Notes: a model not told the origin generated them from the letters alone. DNA of 10,925 nucleotides from Desulforhopalus sp. (GCA_023231425.1 JALNVI010000080.1:1-10925), one strand, 5' to 3'; shown: positions 1-7,140, counted from the first letter of the stretch. Numbers and translations are program-made.

Positions 1-11
1 ACTCCAGGTAA

Positions 12-420
12 GCGATAGACTCCGTGATCAATCATACCTGTAATAAATTTCCTCCTGTGCCTCGAATATGAACAAAATACAAGCTGTTTCAAGCTGTTCA
101 GAAGATTGCCGATCCCCGCGACATCGCACCAGCCATGGGGCTGAGCTTTACTCTTAACCACATCGCTGCTGGAGTAATTCCCGCCGCAGAGAGCATGCTG
201 GATGGTAAACTGCAGCCTTGTCTTTCTCGGCGGAGCCCTCCCTGCCGTCTGTTCTCTTACCACCGTGCAGATAATAAGCAGGCAGCTGAAAACAGGCCCC
301 GGACAACAGGGGACTGAAGGATTTCTCGAAATTGCCAGCAGCGGCTTTGTGCTGTATTATCGTCGAGTAATCCCATTGCAGCATTTCAGTCTTTGTCACA
401 GGAACGTCAGGAATTATTAA
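12..420 (+). pseudogene. Decayed 3' end of an MFS transporter
   Basis: This is a remnant of the last transmembrane part of a major facilitator superfamily permease. Reading from 72, the translation contains QKIADPRDIAPAMGLSFTLN followed by HIAAGVIPAA. This matches, from memory of the family, a conserved stretch of MFS proteins of the type FQKIADPxDIAxxxGxSFTINHIAAVxIP. Near 195-202 the homology leaves this frame and resumes in the next one as WMVNCSLVFLGG and AVCSLTTVQIISRQLK. That is what a 2-base loss (or 1-base gain) in a Met-Leu-Trp-Met stretch would give. In the first frame, stops lie at 9-11 and 69-71. A 9-base repeat (caagctgtt at 80-88 and 90-98) sits where the family has a shorter sequence. 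The second frame stays open to 420, but residues after about 300 look unrelated. The rest of the gene would lie left of the window. Confidence is in the homology and decay, not in the exact ends. Confidence 0.62.
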
Positions 421-531
421 CCTGCCGGGAAATCAGATCAACGCCAGGTAATACTAACTCACTGATAGCAGGTCACTAAACTTTATTTAAAACTTGTAAT
501 CTTAAACTTCAATGCCCGTCGGGTTAATAAC

Positions 532-1053
532 ATGAAAAGATCAAATATTGTCCTCATCGGGATGCCAGGCTCCGGCAAAAGCACCGTTGGCGTACTCCTG
601 GCAAAACTGCTCGTCATGCGATTCATCGACACCGATATTCTCATTCAGAATCACTGCGGCCGCACACTGCAGGATATTGTTGACAATGAAGGCCACATGT
701 ATTTGCGCCAGGTGGAGGAAAAGGTCATTCTCGAGGTGAAGTTGAACCACCACGTCATCGCCACCGGGGGTTCCGTGCCCTACAGCGAAAAGGGGATGGG
801 GCATCTGTTGGAGAATGGCATTGTTGTCTTCCTTGAAACAGACATGGCCACCCTGCGTGCCCGAGTGCATAATTACGACAGCCGAGGTATCGCCAGACGC
901 CCTGATCAGAGCATCGAAGACCTCTTTGTCGAACGCGCCACCCTCTACAAAAAATACGCCGAAATTACGGTAGACTGCAGACACTGCAATCAGGATGAAG
1001 CTGCCGAAGAGATCGCCCGTCGTGCCGTTGCTTTTTTTCCCAGGGAAAAATAA
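532..1053 (+). CDS. aroK: Shikimate kinase
   Basis: Phosphorylates shikimate to shikimate 3-phosphate with ATP, the fifth step of the chorismate pathway, in the cytoplasm. The 173-residue length is normal. Seen: Walker A GMPGSGKST at residues 10-18; the shikimate-binding DTD at 33-35; R59 in YLRQVEE, which fits the family substrate-binding arginine; ATGGS at 77-81 in place of the commoner GGG; and a lid-like SRGIARRP at 117-124 followed by ERATLYKKYAE at 134-144. I recall the TGGS plus RGIA combination as a subfamily variant rather than a defect. The ribosome binding site is weak (cggg about 11 bases upstream), but the start is fixed by the standard N-terminus just before Walker A. Its stop overlaps the next start by one base. 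A related small-molecule kinase with another substrate cannot be fully excluded. Confidence 0.88.
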   Translation: MKRSNIVLIGMPGSGKSTVGVLLAKLLVMRFIDTDILIQNHCGRTLQDIVDNEGHMYLRQVEEKVILEVKLNHHVIATGGSVPYSEKGMGHLLENGIVVFLETDMATLRARVHNYDSRGIARRPDQSIEDLFVERATLYKKYAEITVDCRHCNQDEAAEEIARRAVAFFPREK

Positions 1054-1400
1054 TGCCTCTTACTGACGATTCAAAACGTTTCCAGCGTGAATTGAAAACC
1101 ATGCGGGCAATTATTTCGCTTTACTGTCGTCGGGAACACGGTGGTAGAGAACTCTGCTCCAACTGCCAGGAATTACTCAATTATGCGGAAAAGCGCCTGA
1201 GGAACTGCATTCATGGCGAGGTCAAACCCGCCTGTCAGAATTGCCAGGTACACTGTTACAGCCGGAGCAGGCGTGAGGAAATGCGTGAGATAATGAGCAA
1301 GACAGGACCGAGAATGGCACTGCACCACCCCGGACTCACCCTGCAGCACTTTCTTGACTGCATCGGCAAGGCAGGAAAAAAGAAAATATCCGCACCGTAA
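1053..1400 (+). CDS. YgbA-type nitrous oxide-stimulated promoter family protein
   Basis: A 115-residue cytoplasmic protein that I recognise as PF11756 (YgbA_NO). The basis is the N-terminal RELKTMRAIISLYCRREHG pattern and the central cysteine cluster. Cysteines lie at residues 25, 35, 38, 52, 61, 64 and 68, including CSNC (35-38) and a C-x2-C-x3-C run (61-68), followed by a basic segment RSRREEMREIM and a C-terminal HHPGLTLQHFLD. In enteric bacteria ygbA is controlled by the nitric oxide sensor NsrR and linked to recovery from nitrosative stress; its biochemistry is not settled. The cysteine pattern suggests metal or iron-sulfur binding, which is inference. The start shares one base with the aroK stop (TAATG), so translation is probably coupled and the two genes share a transcript. 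I saw no convincing NsrR or HcpR operator upstream of aroK. Confidence 0.85.
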   Translation: MPLTDDSKRFQRELKTMRAIISLYCRREHGGRELCSNCQELLNYAEKRLRNCIHGEVKPACQNCQVHCYSRSRREEMREIMSKTGPRMALHHPGLTLQHFLDCIGKAGKKKISAP

Positions 1401-1416
1401 AATAGAGGAGCACACC

Positions 1417-1590
1417 ATGAACATACTCATTCCCGGCTCGTCCGGTCTGATCAACAGCACGCAGGCTGAGGCACTCTTTTCCCGCAGCTGCACCGTACAG
1501 GCGCTGCAGAAAACTGGCTGCCACGTCTTCAATACCGATCTGACAACAGTTCTGCAATGCTGCATATCGCAGCTGCCGAAAGCTGAGTAA
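1417..1590 (+). CDS. Unrecognised 57-residue protein upstream of a symporter
   Basis: A small gene I do not recognise. The ATG at 1417 has a strong ribosome binding site (gaggag at 1405-1410, six-base spacer), and its stop at 1588-1590 is one base before the symporter start, so it belongs to the same operon. The protein starts MNILIPGSSGLINSTQ and ends CCISQLPKAE. It has cysteines near residues 24, 35, 48 and 49, no transmembrane segment and no signal peptide. The start loosely recalls a Rossmann beta-strand and glycine loop, but the protein is far too short for that fold. Codon use looks like the neighbours. It differs from the known small partners of sodium:solute symporters (DUF485, DUF4212 and YhdT types), which are membrane proteins. 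A longer in-frame reading from 1354 overlaps the YgbA gene and lacks a better start. It may be a real microprotein or mainly a translational coupler. Confidence 0.68.
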   Translation: MNILIPGSSGLINSTQAEALFSRSCTVQALQKTGCHVFNTDLTTVLQCCISQLPKAE

Positions 1591-1591
1591 C

Positions 1592-2893
1592 ATGGAACTT
1601 TCCGTCAGCACATGCATTTTTATTCTCTGTTTTGGCCTCTTCACGGCCGGAGCCCTGCGCGCCGGCCGCACCATAAAAAGCAGTCGTGATTTTTCCGTTG
1701 CTGGCCGCGCCCTCAATTCCACTCAGGTCTCCTGGGTCATTATGGGGGCCATTATCGGCGGCGTATCCACCATCGGGACCGTGCAAACCGCCTACGATGT
1801 GGGCATTGCAGCATGGATCTTCACCCTCGGCAGCGGCCTCTCCTGCCTGTTGCTCGGCCTGCTCTTTGCCACAGCCCTGCGCCGCGAAGAAGTCACCACG
1901 GTATCGGAATTTCTCGGCCACTATTTCGGTCGAAACTTCCAGTATTACAGCAGCACTTTCAATTCTCTTGGCATGTATATCCATGTTATTGCACAATATC
2001 TTGCGTCCATGGCCATCCTCCAGTCCGCACTGGGGATGTCGCAGCCTTGCGCATTGGCAACAGCAACTCTATTGATGGGATTATTCGTGATCTTCGGGGG
2101 AATGGCGGGGGCAGGTGTGGTGGGCAAAATAAAGTTTTACATGCTCTACGCCATCATGATCAGCGCAGCAGCCATTGCGCTGTCACGGAGTGGCGGCATC
2201 TCCGGTATCATCAGCGCATTGCCAGCAGAATCAGAGCATCTTAACATCTTCGCCATGGGGACCTCACGCACCCTGCTCGACCTCGCTGCCATGGTGGCAG
2301 GGGTCCTCTCTACCCAGATCTACCTGCAGGCAATCTTCTCGGCGAAGAGTGTGAGGGAGGCGAGAAACGGCGCATTGCTCAGCGCGGCGGTCATTCCTCC
2401 CATCGGTCTGCTCGGGATCATCATTGGTCTCTACCTTAAGGGGGCATATCCCGAACTGGCGGGGAGCAGCGCCGAAGCGCTGCCTTTCTTTTTTAAAATT
2501 GCATTCCCGGAACCAATAGCCGCGCTCTGCGCTGCCGGACTGCTGCTGGTCGTTCTCGGCACCGGATCCGGACTCATACTTGGTGTCTCCACCAACATCT
2601 ATGTCGATGTAATCCTCAAAAGCCGCAACCAGGTCACCGGCTCCCTGAGAGGAGTACGCATTTGTGCCCTCACCGTACTTCTCAGTTCAGCCGGAATTGT
2701 GTTGCTTGGTGGTAAATCTGCTATTCTGCAGTGGAGTTATCTCTCCATGGGATTACGCGGTTCAGCGGTATTTGCAGGGCTCTGTATTGCGGTATTTTTG
2801 AGGAAGATCGCAGGCACGCTCCTTGTCAGGGCAGTGCTCTATCTGCTGCCTGTAATCTATCTACTGCTTGCAGTCCCCTCTACTGGACAGTAA
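1592..2893 (+). CDS. Sodium:solute symporter family protein
   Basis: An inner-membrane secondary transporter of the SSS family (TC 2.A.21, PutP/PanF-like), which moves a small solute inward with Na+. At 433 residues it is somewhat shorter than many members (about 480-550). It is strongly hydrophobic throughout, with about 12-13 membrane segments. The N-terminal part has the family pattern: a polar loop with SSRDFSVAGRALNSTQVSW, then GAIIGGVSTIGTVQTAYDVG, corresponding to the first broken helix of the LeuT-like fold. A later segment, GTGSGLILGVSTNIYVDVI, matches the helix that carries the conserved Ser/Thr Na+ ligands and the Asp-Ile/Val ending. The substrate cannot be read from sequence; amino acids, pantothenate and organic acids are all possible. 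The start at 1592 follows the small upstream gene by one base, so translational coupling is likely. It converges with the minus-strand gene ending at 2900, with only six bases between. Confidence 0.85.
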   Translation: MELSVSTCIFILCFGLFTAGALRAGRTIKSSRDFSVAGRALNSTQVSWVIMGAIIGGVSTIGTVQTAYDVGIAAWIFTLGSGLSCLLLGLLFATALRREEVTTVSEFLGHYFGRNFQYYSSTFNSLGMYIHVIAQYLASMAILQSALGMSQPCALATATLLMGLFVIFGGMAGAGVVGKIKFYMLYAIMISAAAIALSRSGGISGIISALPAESEHLNIFAMGTSRTLLDLAAMVAGVLSTQIYLQAIFSAKSVREARNGALLSAAVIPPIGLLGIIIGLYLKGAYPELAGSSAEALPFFFKIAFPEPIAALCAAGLLLVVLGTGSGLILGVSTNIYVDVILKSRNQVTGSLRGVRICALTVLLSSAGIVLLGGKSAILQWSYLSMGLRGSAVFAGLCIAVFLRKIAGTLLVRAVLYLLPVIYLLLAVPSTGQ

Positions 2894-2899
2894 AGGGTT

Positions 2900-3166
2900 T
2901 CAGAAAGCCGAACTCCACATTGTAGAGGTTTTCTCGAAGTTTTTCTCTGCCAGCTTCTCCCGCAGTAAACAATTCACGAGGATTGACCAGTCTATACCCT
3001 TTTGTCGGGCATACTCATCCAGTGTCTCTGCAATATCTCTTTCAAGATAGACAGGCCGCTCAAGTTGACACGGGGGGTAGCAGTAATGTTGCTCGGGGGA
3101 AATCAAAACGTCTTCATGCAACTGAACAGATTGAGCAGCTTGAACATTATCAGATTCTTTTTTCAT
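2900..3166 (-). CDS. Small ribbon-helix-helix-like protein, orphan
   Basis: An 88-residue protein. The C-terminal half, RPVYLERDIAETLDEYARQK followed by GIDWSILVNCLLREKLAE, has the strand-helix-helix layout and residue pattern of ribbon-helix-helix DNA-binding proteins (CopG/BrnA-like antitoxins and small repressors). The N-terminal half is polar and contains CYPPC. The ATG at 3164-3166 is preceded by GGAGGG (minus strand, 3171-3176). Open reading continues upstream to 3280, but only through a TTG without a ribosome binding site, so the shorter start is preferred. No toxin gene lies beside it: the neighbours are the convergent symporter gene and the gdhA leader. It may be an orphan antitoxin or a self-regulating repressor. 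The family assignment is by pattern only. Confidence 0.6.
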   Translation of the reverse strand: MKKESDNVQAAQSVQLHEDVLISPEQHYCYPPCQLERPVYLERDIAETLDEYARQKGIDWSILVNCLLREKLAEKNFEKTSTMWSSAF

Positions 3167-3648
3167 AATTCCCTCCATTATAGAATTTTCGATCGCACCA
3201 CTCGATAGAACTGCCTTATATTTGTAATACTTCTCCTCCGCTTTACCACTAAAAGTAATGAAGAAACAGAAAGATAGCAATAAAAAATTTCATTTGGAAA
3301 GAAGGGGAAATAACGTAATATATTGATAACACGTCGGATAATGCAGAAGTTAAAGGCTTGAATTCGTATAAGAACCCCATAGCATCTACAGGCAGCTGAA
3401 AAGAAATGTATCTTTGAAAAGATATAACTAAGATGTATTCTTGGAAAATTTATTAACCGCTTTATAAAGGTTATAAACAAACTGCCACCACCTGAATCTT
3501 ACAGAAAGAAAGAGAGAAGATGGGGTTTTGTGAATAGCCACGATTTCAGAAAATGTTTTGAACGGACTGAGGTCATAAGAAGCATCCACAGGGAACGTGT
3601 TGTTCTTATTACTTAAATTCAGCAAGGCCTTTACAGGGGGACATAAAA
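3167..3648. other. AT-rich intergenic region upstream of gdhA
   Basis: About 480 bases without a supported gene. It is clearly more AT-rich than its surroundings and contains the upstream side of the small minus-strand gene and the leader of gdhA. A promoter candidate lies at 3441-3468. A purine-rich stretch (3501-3519) leads directly into a five-codon reading frame ATGGGGTTTTGTGAATAG (3520-3537), which could be a chance leader peptide. I saw no tRNA, no convincing riboswitch and no transposon ends. Confidence 0.5.
3441..3468 (+). promoter_or_regulatory. Candidate sigma-70 promoter of gdhA
   Basis: TTGGAA (3441-3446), a 16-base spacer, then TATAAA (3463-3468) give 4/6 and 5/6 matches to the -35 and -10 boxes. 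The -10 lies inside a perfect 10-base palindrome CTTTATAAAG (3460-3469), itself flanked by AACC and GTT, so a repressor site overlapping the promoter is possible. A start near 3475 would leave a leader of about 175 bases before the gdhA ATG. This was judged by eye only. Confidence 0.4.
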
Positions 3649-4998
3649 ATGGACGAAATTTTATCAAAGATAAGAGAAAAAGACTCTGATCAGAAAGAGT
3701 TTCAACAGGCAGTTGAAAAGGTGGTCACAACCATAAAACCGATATTTGATCGTAAACCGGAGTATAGACGGCAGGCGATTATGGAACGTATCACCGAGCC
3801 CGAGCGGGTACTTATTTTTCGGGTTCCGTGGATGGATGACAGTGGCGCAGTAAGAATAAATCGCGGTTTTCGGATTCAGATGAATTCTGCCATTGGACCT
3901 TATAAAGGGGGCCTGCGTTTTCATCCAACGGTGAACCTTGGCCTCCTGAAATGCCTTGCGTTTGAACAGGTTTTGAAAAATGCGCTTACTACATTGCCGA
4001 TGGGCGGAGGAAAGGGCGGTTCGGATTTTGATCCCAGAGGGAAGTCTGATAATGAAGTGATGCGGTTCTGTCAGTCCTTCATGACAGAGTTGTATTCCCA
4101 TATCGGCGCTGATACTGATGTTCCCGCTGGAGATATAGGTGTTGGCGGAAGGGAAATTGGTTACCTTTTTGGCATGTACAAAAAGCTGACCCGAACTTTT
4201 TCCGGAGTTCTGACCGGCAAAAATCTGGGGTGGGGTGGCTCACTCATACGCCCGCAGGCAACCGGTTACGGCTGTGTCTATTTTGCCGCCGAGATGCTGG
4301 GGACAAGACGCCAGGCGCTGGAAGGGAAAAGCTGTCTCGTTTCCGGTTCCGGCAATGTCGCGCAATACACAGTAGAAAAATTGAATCAAATGGGCGCGAA
4401 GGTGCTTACCCTCTCTGATTCCTCTGGTTATATCTATGATGAAACGGGAATTGATGCAAAAAAAATGAAGTACATCATGGAGCTGAAGAACAAACAGCGC
4501 GGGCGGATTAGCGAGTATGCAGAACACTATAAAGAGGCACAATACATACCAGTTGCCCCAAACCGGACACATAACCCTCTGTGGGCGCACAAAGCAGATT
4601 GCGCCTTTCCTTCAGCGACGCAGAATGAGATTAACGGAATTGATGCCGCCAACCTGGTACGCGGCGGAGTGAAACTCGTCTGCGAAGGGGCGAACATGCC
4701 AACCACTCTTGAGGGCGCGGATATCTTTCTGGATGCGGGATTACTCTATGGGCCGGCAAAAGCGGCAAATGCCGGTGGTGTCGCTGTTTCCGGACTTGAA
4801 ATGTCGCAGAATTCCATTCGCATGGGATGGCCTGCACAGAAAGTGGATGAAGTACTTCATGAGATAATGAAGACTATTCATAAAACATCCCTTGCCGCAG
4901 CTGACGAATATGGCGTCAGTGGAAACTATGTCGCAGGGGCAAATATCGCCAGTTTTGTCAAGGTAGCGGATGCAATGCTTGATCAGGGTCTCGTGTGA
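3649..4998 (+). CDS. gdhA: NADP-type glutamate dehydrogenase
   Basis: Interconverts 2-oxoglutarate plus ammonium and L-glutamate using NAD(P)H; the NADP-type form mainly assimilates ammonium. It is cytoplasmic and hexameric in the family. The 449-residue length matches the bacterial 445-450 class. Seen: the dimerisation domain, GPYKGGLRFHP at 83-93, LPMGGGKGGSDFDPRGKS at 116-133, DVPAGDIGVGGREIGYLFG at 157-175, and the Rossmann loop VSGSGNVAQ at 231-239. The lysines K86, K110 and K122 and the catalytic D162 keep the spacing of the Clostridium symbiosum enzyme (K89, K113, K125, D165). The start is supported by an aggggga-type ribosome binding site (about 3635-3641). It is a stand-alone gene: it has its own AT-rich leader with a promoter candidate, and a strong terminator follows. 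No truncation or missing catalytic residue was seen. Confidence 0.97.
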   Translation: MDEILSKIREKDSDQKEFQQAVEKVVTTIKPIFDRKPEYRRQAIMERITEPERVLIFRVPWMDDSGAVRINRGFRIQMNSAIGPYKGGLRFHPTVNLGLLKCLAFEQVLKNALTTLPMGGGKGGSDFDPRGKSDNEVMRFCQSFMTELYSHIGADTDVPAGDIGVGGREIGYLFGMYKKLTRTFSGVLTGKNLGWGGSLIRPQATGYGCVYFAAEMLGTRRQALEGKSCLVSGSGNVAQYTVEKLNQMGAKVLTLSDSSGYIYDETGIDAKKMKYIMELKNKQRGRISEYAEHYKEAQYIPVAPNRTHNPLWAHKADCAFPSATQNEINGIDAANLVRGGVKLVCEGANMPTTLEGADIFLDAGLLYGPAKAANAGGVAVSGLEMSQNSIRMGWPAQKVDEVLHEIMKTIHKTSLAAADEYGVSGNYVAGANIASFVKVADAMLDQGLV

Positions 4999-5093
4999 AG
5001 ATGGGCGAAAGACTGATTATTCAAGGGACCCTGATCTCTATTACGAAACATAACCACAGTGAGCATTTACACTGGTTGAGATCTTGAGGATGT

Positions 5094-5129
5094 ATCCGGT
5101 TAAGCTGGGAAAAGGTTAACCGGATTTTT
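5094..5129 (+). terminator. Intrinsic terminator of gdhA
   Basis: A perfect 10-base stem, ATCCGGTTAA (5094-5103) with TTAACCGGAT (5116-5125), encloses a 12-base loop and is followed by a T-run at 5125-5129. It lies about 95 bases after the gdhA stop. The opposite strand has no T-run after the stem, so it acts on plus-strand transcripts. Confidence 0.85.
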
Positions 5130-5186
5130 ACAAAAAGTTTAGAGCTAACCTGCCTGTCTTCCACCTTTTATTTATAATCTGCTTTT

Positions 5187-5210
5187 TTTCGCATGTTTCG
5201 CATGTTTCGC
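5187..5210. repeat. Short tandem repeat, 9-base unit
   Basis: The unit tttcgcatg occurs twice in tandem (5187-5195, 5196-5204), followed by a partial third copy tttcgc (5205-5210). It lies between gdhA and glmS, next to a long A-run at 5215-5223. No function is visible. Confidence 0.8.
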
Positions 5211-5260
5211 TGGTAAAAAAAAACTTTTGTCGTCCCGCTTTTCACGAAACAAGCAAGAGC

Positions 5261-5281
5261 AATTCAAGGATCCCTTGAATT
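5261..5281. repeat. Perfect inverted repeat at the glmS stop
   Basis: AATTCAAGG (5261-5269) and CCTTGAATT (5273-5281) are perfect arms around a three-base centre. The right arm covers two of the three bases of the glmS stop codon (5280-5282). On the minus strand the RNA would form a 9-base hairpin. No clean T-run follows, so it may be a weak terminator, an mRNA 3'-end stabiliser or a protein site. Confidence 0.6.
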
Positions 5282-7121
5282 ATTCCACAGTAACACACTT
5301 CGCGAGGTTTCTTGGCTGGTCCACATCGCAGCCACGGCGGGCAGCAATTTCATAGGCGAGCAACTGCGCCGGGATTGTGTAGATGATGGGATTTATAATC
5401 TCAGCAACCTCGGGCAGGTAGAGGACGTTATCGGAGAGAGAACTGAGGGAATCATCCCCGGCAGTGCCGATGAGAATGAGGCGTCCCTGCCGCGCTTTAA
5501 TCTCTTCCACATTGGAAATAGACTTCTGATACACCGCATCCTGCGGAAGCAGCGCCACCACAGGCATATCTCGATCAATCAGGGAGAGGGGACCGTGTTT
5601 GAATTCCCCGGAGGCGTAGCCCTCAGCGTGAATATAGGAGATCTCTTTCAGTTTTAAAGCACCTTCGAGGGCGATGGGAAAATTCACCCCGCGACCGACG
5701 AAGAGAAAATCGCGTGCGTCATAAAAAGATTCAATTAACACCTTAATTTCCTCCTGCAGGCGGGGCAGAATATCTTCTACCACCCCTGCGGAAGCAATCA
5801 GACTCTTGCCAAAGGAAGTGATCTCCTCAGGAGAAAGAGTTTTCTTCTCCTGCCCCAGATAGAGGGTGAAGAGGAGGAGAGCCGCCAGCTGAGAGATAAA
5901 TGCCTTGGTGGAAGCGACACCTATTTCTGGCCCGGCGTGGGTGTAGAGAGTGCCGTCGGCCTCACGGGTCATGGTAGAGCCAACCACATTACAAATGGTG
6001 AGTATTTTAGACCCCAGCTTTTTGGCGGCACGAATTCCAGCGAGAGTGTCGGCGGTCTCCCCGGACTGGGAGATGGCGATGGTGAGAGAGTGTTCATTCA
6101 GCAGCAGGTGGCGATAGCGAAACTCAGAGGCGATATCCACCTCCACCGAGATCCCCGCATACTTTTCAATCCAGTATTTCGCTACAAGCGCAGCGTGCCA
6201 GGAGGTCCCACAGGCAACGATGACAATACGGTCTATCTTCTCCAGGTCCCCGCTGCTGAGGTTAATCTCCGGCAGGTTGACCGTGCCGTGTTCGAGGTCG
6301 AGGCGACCGCTTACTGTATTAATGATCGACTGCGGCTGCTCATAGATCTCCTTGAGCATGAAATGTTTATAACCTGCCTTCTCGGCCATGGAGGCATTCC
6401 AGTCTATCTTCTGCACCTCCTTGTCAATCTCAGTACCCGTCTCAAGGGAGTAAACCTTGCGCTCCGTGGCAGTGAGCACTGCCATCTCCATATCTTCAAG
6501 GAAGATAACCTCATTGGTGTAGGGCAGGAGCGCGGGAATATCAGAGGCAAGAAAGGTCCCCTGCCCATCGCTGACACCCAATACCAGCGGACTCTGATTG
6601 CGCACGGCAATGAGCGTATCGGGCTGTTTCGCCCAGAGGATACCGGTGGCAAAGGAGCCTTCAAGACGTTTCACCGCCTTTTTCACGGCGGCAACCAGGT
6701 CATTTTCAAGATACTCTTCAATGAGGTGGGCAATCACCTCCGTATCGGTTTCTGAGGTAAAGGTGTGACCTTTGGCTTTCAGCTCGTCGCGCAGGGAGTG
6801 GTAGTTCTCAATAATACCGTTGTGAACTACTACCAGCTCACCGGTACAATCGCTGTGGGGATGGGCATTTTCCGTAGTGGGTGCACCGTGGGTAGCCCAG
6901 CGGGTATGACCGAGACCGATATGGGAATCAGCGATGATGGCGTCACCAATGATCGCCTCCAGTTCAGCCAGTTTTCCTTTCGCCCGGTGTTTGACCAGTT
7001 TGCCATCCTCAAGATAGACAATACCGGCAGAGTCGTATCCACGATATTCCAGACGGCGCAATCCCTCAATCAACACAGGTACAACCCGTTTTGGTCCGCA
7101 ATAACCAACTATTCCACACAT
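5280..7121 (-). CDS. glmS: Glutamine--fructose-6-phosphate aminotransferase (isomerizing)
   Basis: Makes glucosamine 6-phosphate from fructose 6-phosphate and glutamine, the entry step to UDP-GlcNAc for peptidoglycan and lipopolysaccharide; cytoplasmic. The 613-residue protein is full length (609 in E. coli). Domains: class II glutamine amidotransferase, about 1-220, starting MCGIVGY, with Cys2 as nucleophile after Met removal and the GHTRWATHG, HNGIIEN and ETDTEVIAHL motifs; then two SIS sugar-isomerase domains, about 290-430 and 460-600. CGTSWHAA lies at 304-311 and SQSGETADT at 351-359. Isomerase residues E493, H509 and K608 match E. coli E488, H504 and K603 at a constant offset of five. 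The C-terminus DQPRNLAKCVTVE is normal except for Cys where Ser is usual. The ATG at 7119-7121 has GGAG/TGGA sequences just upstream. The gene follows a lipoprotein gene on the same strand, with a hairpin between them. No glmS ribozyme was recognised. Confidence 0.98.
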   Translation of the reverse strand: MCGIVGYCGPKRVVPVLIEGLRRLEYRGYDSAGIVYLEDGKLVKHRAKGKLAELEAIIGDAIIADSHIGLGHTRWATHGAPTTENAHPHSDCTGELVVVHNGIIENYHSLRDELKAKGHTFTSETDTEVIAHLIEEYLENDLVAAVKKAVKRLEGSFATGILWAKQPDTLIAVRNQSPLVLGVSDGQGTFLASDIPALLPYTNEVIFLEDMEMAVLTATERKVYSLETGTEIDKEVQKIDWNASMAEKAGYKHFMLKEIYEQPQSIINTVSGRLDLEHGTVNLPEINLSSGDLEKIDRIVIVACGTSWHAALVAKYWIEKYAGISVEVDIASEFRYRHLLLNEHSLTIAISQSGETADTLAGIRAAKKLGSKILTICNVVGSTMTREADGTLYTHAGPEIGVASTKAFISQLAALLLFTLYLGQEKKTLSPEEITSFGKSLIASAGVVEDILPRLQEEIKVLIESFYDARDFLFVGRGVNFPIALEGALKLKEISYIHAEGYASGEFKHGPLSLIDRDMPVVALLPQDAVYQKSISNVEEIKARQGRLILIGTAGDDSLSSLSDNVLYLPEVAEIINPIIYTIPAQLLAYEIAARRGCDVDQPRNLAKCVTVE

Positions 7122-7140
7122 ATTCCATCTCCGCAGATAT

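Noticed and set aside
1..56. A minus-strand start (ATG at 33-35, MIDHGVYRLPG) with AGGAGG at 51-56
   Set aside because: The spacer is 15 bases, only 11 codons are visible, and the plus strand here appears to continue the MFS remnant.
541..984. A 147-codon minus-strand open frame opposite aroK
   Set aside because: It is an antisense shadow of a well-conserved kinase gene, with no ribosome binding site or recognisable domain.
1529..1996. A 155-codon minus-strand open frame opposite the symporter
   Set aside because: It mirrors the symporter codons, is rich in Ala, Glu and Gly as such shadows are, and has no family pattern.
3167..3280. Extended N-terminus of the RHH-like protein from 3280
   Set aside because: The only start is a TTG without a ribosome binding site, while ATG at 3166 has GGAGGG directly upstream.
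5187..5210. CRISPR-like repeat at the tandem tttcgcatg units
   Set aside because: The units are nine bases and directly adjacent, without spacers.
5937..6755. A 272-codon plus-strand open frame opposite glmS
   Set aside because: The glmS frame is fully conserved to single catalytic residues; the antisense frame shows no domain and no credible start.
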